NCBI RefSeq assembly: GCF_001273775.1 | Contig: NZ_CP011801.1 | Location: 1,714,001-1,778,000 of the forward strand | Length of the DNA stretch: 64,000 nt | Direction: 5' to 3' | Source: Nitrospira moscoviensis | Lineage (GTDB): Bacteria > Nitrospirota > Nitrospiria > Nitrospirales > Nitrospiraceae | In this document: positions 34,757 to 43,435 of the stretch, piece by piece | How positions within the stretch are numbered: the stretch's first letter is position 1 | Layout: every line of letters begins with the position of its first letter | Notes under the pieces: model-generated | What the model saw: only the letters and a program-made list of their open reading frames with translations | Database searches by the model: none | Told to the model about the DNA's origin: nothing | Translations under genes and position numbers: made by a program

Positions 34757-35051
34757 GGCGCGCGGTGTGAAAAATTGCGAGACATCATAGGGGAGTCCGG
34801 CCGATCTGTAAACCAACCGGCCGTGCCGGGCCGGCGGCCAAAAGATCCGCTTGACAGGGTAGCGATGCTGTGTTACATGCGACGCGATTTTTATTCTCTA
34901 GATGGGTCCCCGTGAGTGATTCAACTATCCTGCTGGTGCCCGTCGGTGTTCCCGCCCCATTCGTGCCATATTTCCATTTCATACATGCCGCTATACGGCT
35001 TATTGGGCCGGCTACGTAACTGCGCGTGGTCGTTGAGGAAAGGAGGGTTTT
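34757..35051. other. Divergent intergenic region, lptF / cold-shock gene
   Basis: On the + strand a TTGACA hexamer (34851-34856) with a weak TACATG at a 17-base spacing could drive the cold-shock gene with a leader of about 170 nt, the kind of long 5' leader typical of csp mRNAs. The -10 match is poor, so this is tentative. The perfect AGGAGGG at 35041-35047 is the ribosome-binding site of the cold-shock gene. No promoter for the minus-strand operon stands out. Confidence 0.4.
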
Positions 35052-35270
35052 GTGAAGACGAAAGGTACCGTCAAGTGGTTCAATGATCGGAAAGGGTTCG
35101 GGTTCATCCGTCTCGACAGTGGGGAAGATGTCTTCGTCCACTATTCCGCCCTGCAGGGGGACGGATTCAAGACGCTGAAGGAAGGCGAACCGGTCGAATT
35201 CGACATTGTACAGGGAGCCAAAGGACCTCAGGCGGCGAACGTCCTGAAGACTGCCGTGCCGGCGTCCTAG
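35052..35270 (+). CDS. cspA: Cold-shock domain protein (CspA family)
   Basis: A 72-residue single OB-fold RNA/DNA-binding protein, with [15 protein letters not shown] (RNP1 KGFGFI) and DVFVHYSAL (RNP2 VFVHY), full family length. It acts as an RNA chaperone. The GTG start follows an ideal AGGAGGG site with a short spacer. It is a single-gene unit, ended by the terminator at 35292-35341. Confidence 0.97.
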   Translation: MKTKGTVKWFNDRKGFGFIRLDSGEDVFVHYSALQGDGFKTLKEGEPVEFDIVQGAKGPQAANVLKTAVPAS

Positions 35271-35291
35271 CGATTCGCGGCGCACTGTTAT

Positions 35292-35341
35292 GCCGATGGG
35301 TTTGTCGTCCGATAAGGACGGCAGGCCCATCGGCTTTTTTT
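35292..35341 (+). terminator. Rho-independent terminator of the cold-shock gene
   Basis: A stem GCCGATGGG (35292-35300) pairs with CCCATCGGC (35326-35334). Inside it is a second small stem (GTCGTCC / GGACGGC), and a run of seven T follows directly. Confidence 0.93.
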
Positions 35342-35430
35342 ACGCCCTGGCGTCGGAGTTTCATGCAATTTGTAGACAAAACCTATTGATACTGTTAGCG
35401 TTTGCCTATTCTTCTGCTTAGAGGTCTCTG

Positions 35431-37356
35431 TTGGCCGCCGATCGCAGCAAAATTCTCCAACAAGCCCAGCTCCTTGCCTCCCGCGGCCAGTACGACGCCG
35501 CGATCGCCGAATGGAAAAAGCTGGCGGCCGACGCCCCCAACGACGGCGGCATCCATAACTCCATCGGCGACCTCCATCTGAAGCGGAACGCCGGGGCTGA
35601 AGCGACGACGGCTTTTCTTCAGGCCGCGGCGGCCTTCCGCGCCGAAGGGGCGACGCTCAAGGCCATCGCCGCCTATAAGAAAGTGCTCAAGATCGATCCC
35701 ACCCGCTACGAAGTCTATCGCCACCTCGGGGACCTGAACGCCGAGCGCGGCCTCCTGAGCAGCGCCGTGCAGGATTATTTGACGCTGGGCAAACATTACT
35801 TGAAGGAGCGCAAGGGGAAGGAAGCGCTCGAGATCTACAAGAAGATCGTGAGTCAGGATCCCTCCAACCTCGACGCGCAGCAGCGGGTCGCCGAGCTTTG
35901 CGTCCAGGAAAACCTTCAGGACGAGGCGACCAAGGTTTACCTCCAACTCGGCCGCGAACGATCGGCGCAGGGGCGCTACGACGAAGCGAAAGACGCCTAT
36001 CTCGCCGTGCTCCGCATCGATCCGAAAAACAGCGAAGCGGCCCAGTTCGTCGAGAGCGTGCAGAAGGGCGGGACCGGCGCGATCAAGGCCGTGAAGCCGG
36101 GCGCCGCCGCGGCCGCACCCAAGCCGTCGGAGCCGCTCGATCTGCTCGCCGAGGCCACGAGGCGCATCGACGAAAAGCAATATGCCGGCGCCGAAGCGAT
36201 CCTGAATCAGTTGCTCACCAGGGAACCGGGGAACCCGCAAGTCTGCCAGCTGCTCGCGCGGCTGCACCTGCAGCGGGGCGACGTGCAAGTGGCGTTGGGC
36301 GAGTACCGGTTCCTGGCCGGAGCGGCCCTGCGGGCGCAGGACTATCTGCTGGCGGAATCCTTGATTCAGGAATTTCTCGCCGCCGAGCCGAACTGTGTGC
36401 CGCTGCTCGAACTGTACGGCGAGCTGTACCAGGAAAAAGGGGAAGCGGCAACGGCGGCGCAGCACTATGCCAAGGCGGTGGAGCTCTTGATGGAGCATCC
36501 GGAGCCGGGCATGGAAAGCCTCCATGAGGAACTGTTCGAGAAAGTCAAAGCGCTCTCTCCCGACAGTGCCTTGGTCGCCCGCCTGGCGGCGCGTATCTCC
36601 GGTGAACCGGAACCGGTGGCGGAGAGCGCCACGGCTGGCGAGCCCATAGCGCCGGCAGCGGTTATCGAGCCGGCGGCGGAGAGGATCGACGGATTTTCGC
36701 TCCAGGGCGCCGAGCCGGACCAGGAGCCGCCTGGATTCTCCTTGGCGGCGGCTGCTCCGGATGACATACCGGTCGGCGCGGCGAGTTCCGCTGAGAGTCC
36801 TGGACTAGAGCCGGCTCAGCCAGCACCGTCGCCGACCGGCGACGAGCGTCCTCCGTCGATCGCGGCCACAGAGGAGCCGGCGGCGGTGACCTGTGAACCG
36901 GCTGCGGCTCACGACGAACCACCGGCCGTTGTCGAACAACCTCCAGCGGTCGCCGCCGCCGCTCCCGCTATGCCGGCGCCCGATCATGAAGCGCATTTCG
37001 CGCTGGGTGTGGCCTATAAAAATATGGGGTTGTACGAAGAAGCGAAGGAAGAGTTCGAGGTGTCGAAGCAGGCCGACAGCTTCTACCTCGACTCCTGTTT
37101 GATGACCGCCCTGTGTTTCAAGGAAGAGCAGGAGCTGGCCCAGGCGATCACAGGGCTCGAGACCGTTCTGATGGATCCCCGCTGCCAGGGCGCGAAGGGA
37201 CAGGCGATCCGCTATGAGCTCGGGCTCCTCTACGAAGCGGAGTCCCAGTGGGACAAGGCCGCGAAGACCTTCCAGTCCATTCCCACCTTTCATGATGTGC
37301 CGCAACGGCTGGAATCATTGAAAGGCCGGCGCTCTGAATTCCGCCTCGCCAGTTAG
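35431..37356 (+). CDS. Tetratricopeptide-repeat protein
   Basis: A 641-residue TPR protein started at TTG 35431 (GAGGT 5 bases upstream). TPR units cover about residues 1-185 (YDAAIAEWKKLAADAPNDGGIHNSIGDLHLK; AIAAYKKVLKIDPTRYEVYRHLGDL) and about 230-390. A low-complexity A/P/E-rich linker follows at about 395-515 (repeated EPA, PPA). A last TPR pair lies near 525-640 (HFALGVAYKNMGLYEEAKEEFEVS). No signal peptide is seen. Such proteins are protein-binding scaffolds; the partner is unknown. Confidence 0.82.
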   Translation: MAADRSKILQQAQLLASRGQYDAAIAEWKKLAADAPNDGGIHNSIGDLHLKRNAGAEATTAFLQAAAAFRAEGATLKAIAAYKKVLKIDPTRYEVYRHLGDLNAERGLLSSAVQDYLTLGKHYLKERKGKEALEIYKKIVSQDPSNLDAQQRVAELCVQENLQDEATKVYLQLGRERSAQGRYDEAKDAYLAVLRIDPKNSEAAQFVESVQKGGTGAIKAVKPGAAAAAPKPSEPLDLLAEATRRIDEKQYAGAEAILNQLLTREPGNPQVCQLLARLHLQRGDVQVALGEYRFLAGAALRAQDYLLAESLIQEFLAAEPNCVPLLELYGELYQEKGEAATAAQHYAKAVELLMEHPEPGMESLHEELFEKVKALSPDSALVARLAARISGEPEPVAESATAGEPIAPAAVIEPAAERIDGFSLQGAEPDQEPPGFSLAAAAPDDIPVGAASSAESPGLEPAQPAPSPTGDERPPSIAATEEPAAVTCEPAAAHDEPPAVVEQPPAVAAAAPAMPAPDHEAHFALGVAYKNMGLYEEAKEEFEVSKQADSFYLDSCLMTALCFKEEQELAQAITGLETVLMDPRCQGAKGQAIRYELGLLYEAESQWDKAAKTFQSIPTFHDVPQRLESLKGRRSEFRLAS

Positions 37357-37396
37357 CAGCCTGTTGAAAAAAGGTTGTTCGCACCACTCGCCTCGG

Positions 37397-38350
37397 TCAA
37401 CCAACCCGATTCGGCGCCGGCCGCCCGTTCAACACCGCCGCGATATTCTCGAGACAAATCATGCCCATCTTAACGCGGGTGGCGAAGGTCCCGGAGCCGA
37501 GATGGGGCAGCAGCACCACGTGCGGCAGCCCGATGAGTCCCGGATGCACGGCCGGCTCGCGCTCGTAGACGTCCAATCCCGCGCCGGCGAGGCGGCCGTT
37601 CTGCAGCGCCGCCACCAACGCCGCTTCGTCCACCACCGGACCGCGCGATGTATTGATGAGAAAGGCCGTCCGCTTCATCCTCTCCAACTCACGCTCCCCG
37701 ATGAGATGATGCGTCGCGTCGGTCAGCGGCACGTGCAGGGAAAGAAAGTCCGCCTCCGCCAACACGTCTTCTTTCGCGAGATACTTCCAGGCCGGCGCCG
37801 GTGACGGTGCGGCCCGGCGGCTCGCGTAGATCACCGGCATGCGGAAGCCGGCGGCCCGCAGCGCGACGGCTTGGCCGATCCGGCCCATGCCGATGATGCC
37901 CAACGTCTTTCCCGTCACCTCCGCGCTCAGCATCTGAGTCGGCGCCCAGCCGGACCAGGCCCCGGCCCGCACCACCCGGTCGCCTTCCACCACCCGGCGC
38001 GCCGAGGCCAGGAGCAGCGCCCAGGTCAGATCCGCCGTGGCATCCGTCAGCACGTCCGGCGTATTGCTCACGATGATTCCCCGTGCCCGCGCCGCCGCCA
38101 CGTCGATATTGTTGTACCCGACCGCGAAGTTCGCAACGATTTTGAGGCGCGCCGCCTGTGCGAGCAGCGCGGCATCGACGGTGACATTCAACGTGCAGAT
38201 CACCGCCTCAGCCTGGCTGAACCCTTGGTGGAGCTCGGCCGGCGCCGGTGTCTGATCGGTCGGTTCAGCGACGAGCCGGAACCTCCGGCGGGCCTCGTCC
38301 ATGACCGGATCGGGAAGGCGGTGGGTGATATAGAGGGCTGGTGGATTCAT
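37397..38350 (-). CDS. D-2-hydroxyacid dehydrogenase (glyoxylate/hydroxypyruvate reductase type)
   Basis: A 317-residue NAD(P)-dependent D-isomer-specific 2-hydroxyacid dehydrogenase. It shows FAVGYNNIDVAAARARGI, VSNTPDVLTDATADLTWALLL, the nucleotide-binding GIIGMGRIGQAVALRA, the arginine in LINTSRGPVVDE, the glutamate in DVYEREPAVHP and the catalytic histidine in LLPHLGSGT. It resembles D-glycerate dehydrogenase/glyoxylate reductase most. An extra GTG directly precedes the ATG. It is divergent from the dioxygenase operon, which also encodes a 2-hydroxyacid oxidase, so both units may handle related acids. Confidence 0.9.
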   Translation of the reverse strand: MNPPALYITHRLPDPVMDEARRRFRLVAEPTDQTPAPAELHQGFSQAEAVICTLNVTVDAALLAQAARLKIVANFAVGYNNIDVAAARARGIIVSNTPDVLTDATADLTWALLLASARRVVEGDRVVRAGAWSGWAPTQMLSAEVTGKTLGIIGMGRIGQAVALRAAGFRMPVIYASRRAAPSPAPAWKYLAKEDVLAEADFLSLHVPLTDATHHLIGERELERMKRTAFLINTSRGPVVDEAALVAALQNGRLAGAGLDVYEREPAVHPGLIGLPHVVLLPHLGSGTFATRVKMGMICLENIAAVLNGRPAPNRVG

Positions 38351-38656
38351 CACGAAAGAAAAGCGCCATTCTAGAAGATGCCGCCCGGCTCCACAACAGA
38401 CCTAGGCGTCTGCGCCTTTGCTGCCGACTTGCCTCACGTTGCTCCGTAAATCTGCGGCGGGTCGGCATGGAGCTGGCAATACACTCGGCGCGGTCGCAAT
38501 GCGCGCATTGTTTTTGATGTAAGGCGTTGATTGGCAGGCTCACGAGGGGCTTCCCCTGGATCGTTTTCAATACTGGTAGAACCCAAAAGGATGCGGCGTC
38601 CCTGTTGGACGGGGGTGGCAGCCTCGCTCTGATCTCTTCAACAAGGCAGTGACGAG
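38351..38656. other. Divergent intergenic region before the dioxygenase-lipoxygenase operon
   Basis: About 300 bases without a gene. The notable content is a perfect 14-bp palindrome (38497-38510). No strong promoter hexamers were recognised on either strand. The ribosome-binding site in front of 38657 is weak (GTGACGAG). Confidence 0.5.
38497..38510. promoter_or_regulatory. Perfect palindrome, candidate operator
   Basis: CAATGCGCGCATTG is its own reverse complement over 14 bp. It lies roughly midway between the divergent 2-hydroxyacid dehydrogenase and dioxygenase starts, where a repressor or activator controlling both would bind. Only the palindrome is seen; the regulator is unknown. Confidence 0.4.
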
Positions 38657-41600
38657 ATGGCTCAGCCAAAGTTCTTCTGGGATCGTTGGTTGCGACTGTT
38701 CTTTGGGCTCCTGGCGCTCATCGTGCTCGTCATCTTTTGGACGGGCGCCGCCCTGTTCACGATCGTCAACGTGACGGTCGCCTGGCACCGGCTCTGGCGA
38801 TATTTCGGGGTCTGGAACCTCGTTGCGTTCCGATTCGTCATGCGGATGCGGAACCTCTATGATACGTCGCGACTGGTGCTGACCGGCCGCCTGGACGCCC
38901 GGCACCAGCCTCCGCTTCCCTGGGAGGCGCGCTACCGCCATCAACGCACGGTGGACGGAAGCTTCAACGATCTCGGCAGCCCGGACATGGGCAGGGCCGG
39001 AATGCCGTTCGGCCGAAACGTTCCGCCGAATCGATTGCGCAGACCCACGCACGCCGACCTGGTCGGGGATCCGGATTCGCCGGGCAACCCGCCGCCGCGG
39101 GAAGTGAGCCGGGTCTTACTCACGCGGGACCGTTTCCGGCCGGCGACCGGCTTGAACGTGCTGGCTGCGGCATGGATACAATTTCAGGTCCACGATTGGT
39201 TCAACCACAAGCGGCAGCACCAATCTTTGCCGGTTCCCCTCAAAGGCGACGATCCCTGGCCGGGCGCCCGGCACGGTTGCATGCAGATCCGCCTGAATGA
39301 GGAGATCCCGGACAAAGAGAAGGTCTCCGCCGAGGACTTTCTCAAGGCCGGCTTCCCGCGAGAGCTGCCGATCTATGCGAATACCGAGAGCCACTGGTGG
39401 GACGGGTCGCAGATCTACGGCAACAGCCCGGCACGCCAGGACGCGGTCCGCGATCGCGCGGGCGGCCGGGGAAAGCTGAAAATCGCCGCCAACGGCCGTC
39501 TGCTGCCCGAGCTGGACCCGGATCTCGCCGGCATCGACCTCACCGGCTCCAACGAGAACTGGTGGATCGGCCTGAGCCTCTTCCATACCTTGTTCACGCG
39601 GGAGCATAACGCCATCTGCGACGCGCTGCACGAGGCCTATCCGCAGTGGGACGACGAGCGGCTGTTTCAGACGGCGCGGCTGATCACGACGATGTTGATG
39701 GCGAAGATCCACACGATCGAGTGGACGCCCGCGATCCTCGGCCACCCCACGCTCCTGATCGGCATGCGTTCGAACTGGCACGGCGTCCTGGGCCGCTTCA
39801 ACAAGCTGTTCGGCCGCAGCAAGTTCCTCACCGGCATTCAAGAAGAATTGACGGGGATTCCGGGGTCGGCCGCGGAGCACCACGCGGCCCCCTATTGCAT
39901 GACGGAAGAATTCGCCGCCGTGTACCGCCTGCATCCACTCGTGCCCGACGACTACCGCTTCTACGACAGCCGCACCGACGAGCTGATCAAGGAACTGTCG
40001 TTCGACGACATCCAAGGCCGGCGCACGAGACAGGCCATGGACACGATGCGGATGGAAGACCTGTTCTACTCCTTCGGCTCGGCCCATCCGGGAGCCGTCA
40101 CGCTGCATAATTTTCCCCGCGCCCTGCAACAGTTCACGCGCATCAAGGATCCGGGCGGTCCCGTCTTGAACGAGCCGCTGGATCTGGGTGCCCTCGACGT
40201 GTTTCGGGACCGGGAACGGGCGGTGCCTCGCTACAACCTCTTCCGCCGCCTGCTGCTTCGGCTGCCGCAGACCTCCTACCGGCGCCTCGTGGGCTTGCCG
40301 CTGATCACGTCCGCGTTCAGCCGCTTGAGTCCGCGCGAGCGGCGAGAAAGAAACACATGGGTCCAGGAATTGAGAGCCCTCTACGGTCCGAACCGTCTGT
40401 GGAAACAAATCCTGCACTATGTGGGCCTCGGACCGGCGCAGGGCATCGATCGGCTGGACACGATGGTCGGTCTCACCGCGGAAACGCCTCCCAAGGGATT
40501 CGGCTTCAGCGACACCGCCTTCCGCATCTTCGTCCTCATGGCGTCCCGCCGCCTCAAAAGTGACCGGTTCTTTACCGACGACTACAAGCCGGAGGTGTAC
40601 ACGGAGCTGGGGATGCGGTGGATCGAAGCGAACGGGTTGAAGAGCGTGATCCAACGGCACTACCCGGATCTGTCGGCCGCTCTCGCGATCGTGGACAACC
40701 CCTTCGCCCCGTGGACACGCGTGGATCCGCCGTCCTGCGAGCCCGCTCATGCCCATCCGTTTTCCTTCAGCATCGCGCCGATCATCGCCGGCGTCGTGAC
40801 GTGGGGTCTTCTCGGTTGTCTGGTGGACCTCTTCGCGCCGCGCGCCGATGCCGGATTCGCCGCGGCCCTCATGGATGCCCTGTTCTCGTGGAATACGCTG
40901 GGCGGAATGGTCGTGGGGTTTTGCGTCGGCGCGGCGGCCCAGGTCGTGATTCATCTCAGCGACAATCTGTTGGGCAGGAAGTTGACCGTCGGCGGATTGG
41001 CGGCGATCGTCAACTTGGCCATCGTATCCGGAGTGCTGTATGGAAGATTCTGCATCGACCAGCCTGCGACCCGTACGGTCGTGGACGAGACGTTCCTCAG
41101 CCGGTTTGCGACGGGGACCACGTTCAGGGCGGGGGTCATCGGCGGGATCGTCGGGCTCGTCATCGTGGGCCTCCTTCGCTTGGTGCAGGTGTGCGGCAGG
41201 AACACCGTCTATAAGGAGCTCGTTCTGCCGGCGCTGCAGGCATTACCGGTTCTGCCGCTCTTTGCCATGGCGGGGGCCGCCGGCGGCTGGGCCGCGGCGT
41301 TCGGTCTTGAAGCGCTGGAGCGTCTCCAGCTCGGAGCTCAAGCGGTCGGCTCCTTCACGCTGTCTGCGTGGCCGCTCTCCGACGACACCCTGTCGGTCCC
41401 TCTTCGGGCCACAGGCCTCGGGATCGGCGCGGTGGCGGGGGCTCTGTTCGGATTGCCTCGTCTTCGGCGTATTCCGATCGGGTTGATCCTTGGGGCGGCG
41501 ATCGGCCTGCTGTCGGGAATCCTCGTGTCCCTTCTGGCTGACCCCGCCGTCACCGGCGTCGACGTCGTGCAGGCGATGGCCGAGGCGGCGTCTCAACCGC

Positions 41601-43435
41601 TCGTCCTGTTTGGCGCGCTTGGTCTCGCTCTCTTCGTCTCCCTGGATCGGGGACTGCCAGCCGCCGTCCCGGGATTTCTCGGAGCCTGGCTGGCGGCTTC
41701 GGTGGTCGCATTGGCCGGCAGGGGATTAGGGGAGCTCGGATGGTCGGGCATCGCCGGCGCGGTACGGTCTCCCGTGACGGGCCGGGCGGTGGTGGCCGGG
41801 GCCTTGTTCGGCACCCTGCTGACGTTGTTCGTCTGGCAAGTGCGTTGGCGCCTGCGGCGATGGTTGTGGGACTTCTTGGCCTTCGTGAAGTTTTTCGCAA
41901 ACAAGCCGCTGATCATCGGCGCGAAACGGCCGGCTGCGGAACAGATCGAGGAGATCGGGCTTCCGCAGAGCTTCGGGCTGAAGGATCCCCGGTCTCCTGT
42001 CTTGGAAGCTATTCGCGCGGCGAAATCGGTTCCGCCCGACGAACGCAGCCGTCGCTCTCGCGCGCGCTACCTGCCCAAGGTGTTGATGTTCGGGTTTCAA
42101 CGGTGGGCCTACCGGTGGCTCAGTCCGATGCAACCGGATCTGCCTCCGATCGACGCGGACCCGTTCGTGGCATTGGACTATGCGTACCGAGGCCTGCGCA
42201 GGCGGCGCTATGAGGCGCCGCTGCTCCCTCCCGAATTCGAAGGGAGCCCCGACCTCGGCGGCTTGGCCGTGCGCGGTCCCTACGCGTGGTATCTGAGACG
42301 AAGTCGCGAGGACGGCACATGGGAATGGGACTTCACGGAGCTCGGCCAATACGACATGCAGGACAATCTGTACCCGCTCGATGTGCGAGTCACCTTTCGC
42401 CTCGATCGCGGCAGGCTCAGAGAAAGCGGCATTACGTCGGGGGCGATCGGCGCGTGCCGTCCGGGGGATAAGGGCTGGCAGTTCTCCAAGAAGCTCGCCC
42501 TCTGCGCGGCCGCCAACCACATCTCGCTCGTGCGGCATTGGAGCTGGATCCATCTCACTCCCGCCGCCGCCTTCGCGATGGCGACCAGACGGCACCTCGA
42601 CGCCGATCATCCCATTGCCCGGCTTCTGTGGCCGCACGTGTTCGGCACCATTCAGAGCAACAAGTTCGGCAATATGGCGCAGTTGTCGCCGGACGGAGAT
42701 TTTGAAGGCATCTTCTCATTCACCCGCGGAGGATTGTACGATCTGTTGCGGGATGGCCACCGAACATTCAGATTCGACATCACGGATCCCGACAGGGATG
42801 CCGCCGTGCGCGGGATCGATCACGGGCCATTTCCGCTTCCCACTCACGAGAATCTGGGGCGGTTGTTCGAGCTCTTCCTCGCCCATGCCCAACGGTATGC
42901 CGCGCTCTACTATCCTCCCGGCTTGCTCGACGCCGTCCTCCGGAATGCGGGAACCGATGCCCGGACCAAGCATGAACTGACCGCGCTCCGAGAATGGCTG
43001 GAGGCGTTGAACCGGCTGATTCCCAACGAGACCGGCTATGCCTGGGCCTCGTTCACCCGCGACGATCTGGCGCGGCTGCTCGCGCGTTTCATCCATCTCG
43101 TGACGGCCATTCATGAGACGGTCGGATCCGCCCTGTGGAATTATCAGCTCTGGACGCACCGGCAGCCGGTTCGGCTCTACAAGGACGGCCGGCGGGAACC
43201 CCTGGATGTGTATCAGCGGCTGGTGAATTACAATTACTTGCTCAATGTGGATCGGATGCCGCTCGTCGCCGACTATTCCCATCTCGCCTTGCCGGGGCCC
43301 CGGCAAGACCGCGCCAAGGCCGTGTTTCAAGACTTCACCCGGAGCTTGGAACGATGCGAGCGCGAGATGCGGACGGAGCCCTGGGCGGTGTGGAAAGTGT
43401 ACCCCAGCGACTTAGAGGCCCATATCAACGCATGA
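38657..43435 (+). CDS. Alpha-dioxygenase-like haem peroxidase / membrane / lipoxygenase-like fusion
   Basis: A 1592-residue fusion. After an N-terminal transmembrane helix (residues about 12-40), residues 90-720 resemble fatty-acid alpha-dioxygenase (PIOX) and animal-type haem peroxidases. The distal histidine is H179 (WIQFQVHDWFNH), the peroxidase REHN motif is near 315, and Y423/H426 in EFAAVYRLHPLVPD match the catalytic Tyr and proximal His spacing. Residues about 735-1090 hold roughly eight to ten hydrophobic helices. The C-terminal part resembles a lipoxygenase core: H1288, H1294 and H1299 (NHISLVRHWSWIH), then DADHPIARLLWPH, and H1486 (AIHETVG) 192 residues after H1294, close to the family spacing. 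The first His pair is H-x5-H instead of H-x4-H, the usual Asn ligand is Gly1490, and the protein ends in Ala, so the second iron site is altered or perhaps inactive. Confidence 0.85.
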   Translation: MAQPKFFWDRWLRLFFGLLALIVLVIFWTGAALFTIVNVTVAWHRLWRYFGVWNLVAFRFVMRMRNLYDTSRLVLTGRLDARHQPPLPWEARYRHQRTVDGSFNDLGSPDMGRAGMPFGRNVPPNRLRRPTHADLVGDPDSPGNPPPREVSRVLLTRDRFRPATGLNVLAAAWIQFQVHDWFNHKRQHQSLPVPLKGDDPWPGARHGCMQIRLNEEIPDKEKVSAEDFLKAGFPRELPIYANTESHWWDGSQIYGNSPARQDAVRDRAGGRGKLKIAANGRLLPELDPDLAGIDLTGSNENWWIGLSLFHTLFTREHNAICDALHEAYPQWDDERLFQTARLITTMLMAKIHTIEWTPAILGHPTLLIGMRSNWHGVLGRFNKLFGRSKFLTGIQEELTGIPGSAAEHHAAPYCMTEEFAAVYRLHPLVPDDYRFYDSRTDELIKELSFDDIQGRRTRQAMDTMRMEDLFYSFGSAHPGAVTLHNFPRALQQFTRIKDPGGPVLNEPLDLGALDVFRDRERAVPRYNLFRRLLLRLPQTSYRRLVGLPLITSAFSRLSPRERRERNTWVQELRALYGPNRLWKQILHYVGLGPAQGIDRLDTMVGLTAETPPKGFGFSDTAFRIFVLMASRRLKSDRFFTDDYKPEVYTELGMRWIEANGLKSVIQRHYPDLSAALAIVDNPFAPWTRVDPPSCEPAHAHPFSFSIAPIIAGVVTWGLLGCLVDLFAPRADAGFAAALMDALFSWNTLGGMVVGFCVGAAAQVVIHLSDNLLGRKLTVGGLAAIVNLAIVSGVLYGRFCIDQPATRTVVDETFLSRFATGTTFRAGVIGGIVGLVIVGLLRLVQVCGRNTVYKELVLPALQALPVLPLFAMAGAAGGWAAAFGLEALERLQLGAQAVGSFTLSAWPLSDDTLSVPLRATGLGIGAVAGALFGLPRLRRIPIGLILGAAIGLLSGILVSLLADPAVTGVDVVQAMAEAASQPLVLFGALGLALFVSLDRGLPAAVPGFLGAWLAASVVALAGRGLGELGWSGIAGAVRSPVTGRAVVAGALFGTLLTLFVWQVRWRLRRWLWDFLAFVKFFANKPLIIGAKRPAAEQIEEIGLPQSFGLKDPRSPVLEAIRAAKSVPPDERSRRSRARYLPKVLMFGFQRWAYRWLSPMQPDLPPIDADPFVALDYAYRGLRRRRYEAPLLPPEFEGSPDLGGLAVRGPYAWYLRRSREDGTWEWDFTELGQYDMQDNLYPLDVRVTFRLDRGRLRESGITSGAIGACRPGDKGWQFSKKLALCAAANHISLVRHWSWIHLTPAAAFAMATRRHLDADHPIARLLWPHVFGTIQSNKFGNMAQLSPDGDFEGIFSFTRGGLYDLLRDGHRTFRFDITDPDRDAAVRGIDHGPFPLPTHENLGRLFELFLAHAQRYAALYYPPGLLDAVLRNAGTDARTKHELTALREWLEALNRLIPNETGYAWASFTRDDLARLLARFIHLVTAIHETVGSALWNYQLWTHRQPVRLYKDGRREPLDVYQRLVNYNYLLNVDRMPLVADYSHLALPGPRQDRAKAVFQDFTRSLERCEREMRTEPWAVWKVYPSDLEAHINA

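Noticed and set aside
34851..34879. Firm promoter for the cold-shock gene
   Set aside because: TTGACA is perfect but the -10 match is only three of six, so it is mentioned only as a tentative leader start.
32534..34915. 793-codon open frame on + opposite lptF and lptG
   Set aside because: Composition (H, R, D, Q-rich) is typical of an antisense shadow in GC-rich DNA, and the minus-strand genes are clear family members.
37357..37396. Insertion-sequence end at CAGCCTGTTGAAAAAAGG
   Set aside because: This kind of motif is common near gene ends, but there is no matching inverted end, transposase or target duplication here.
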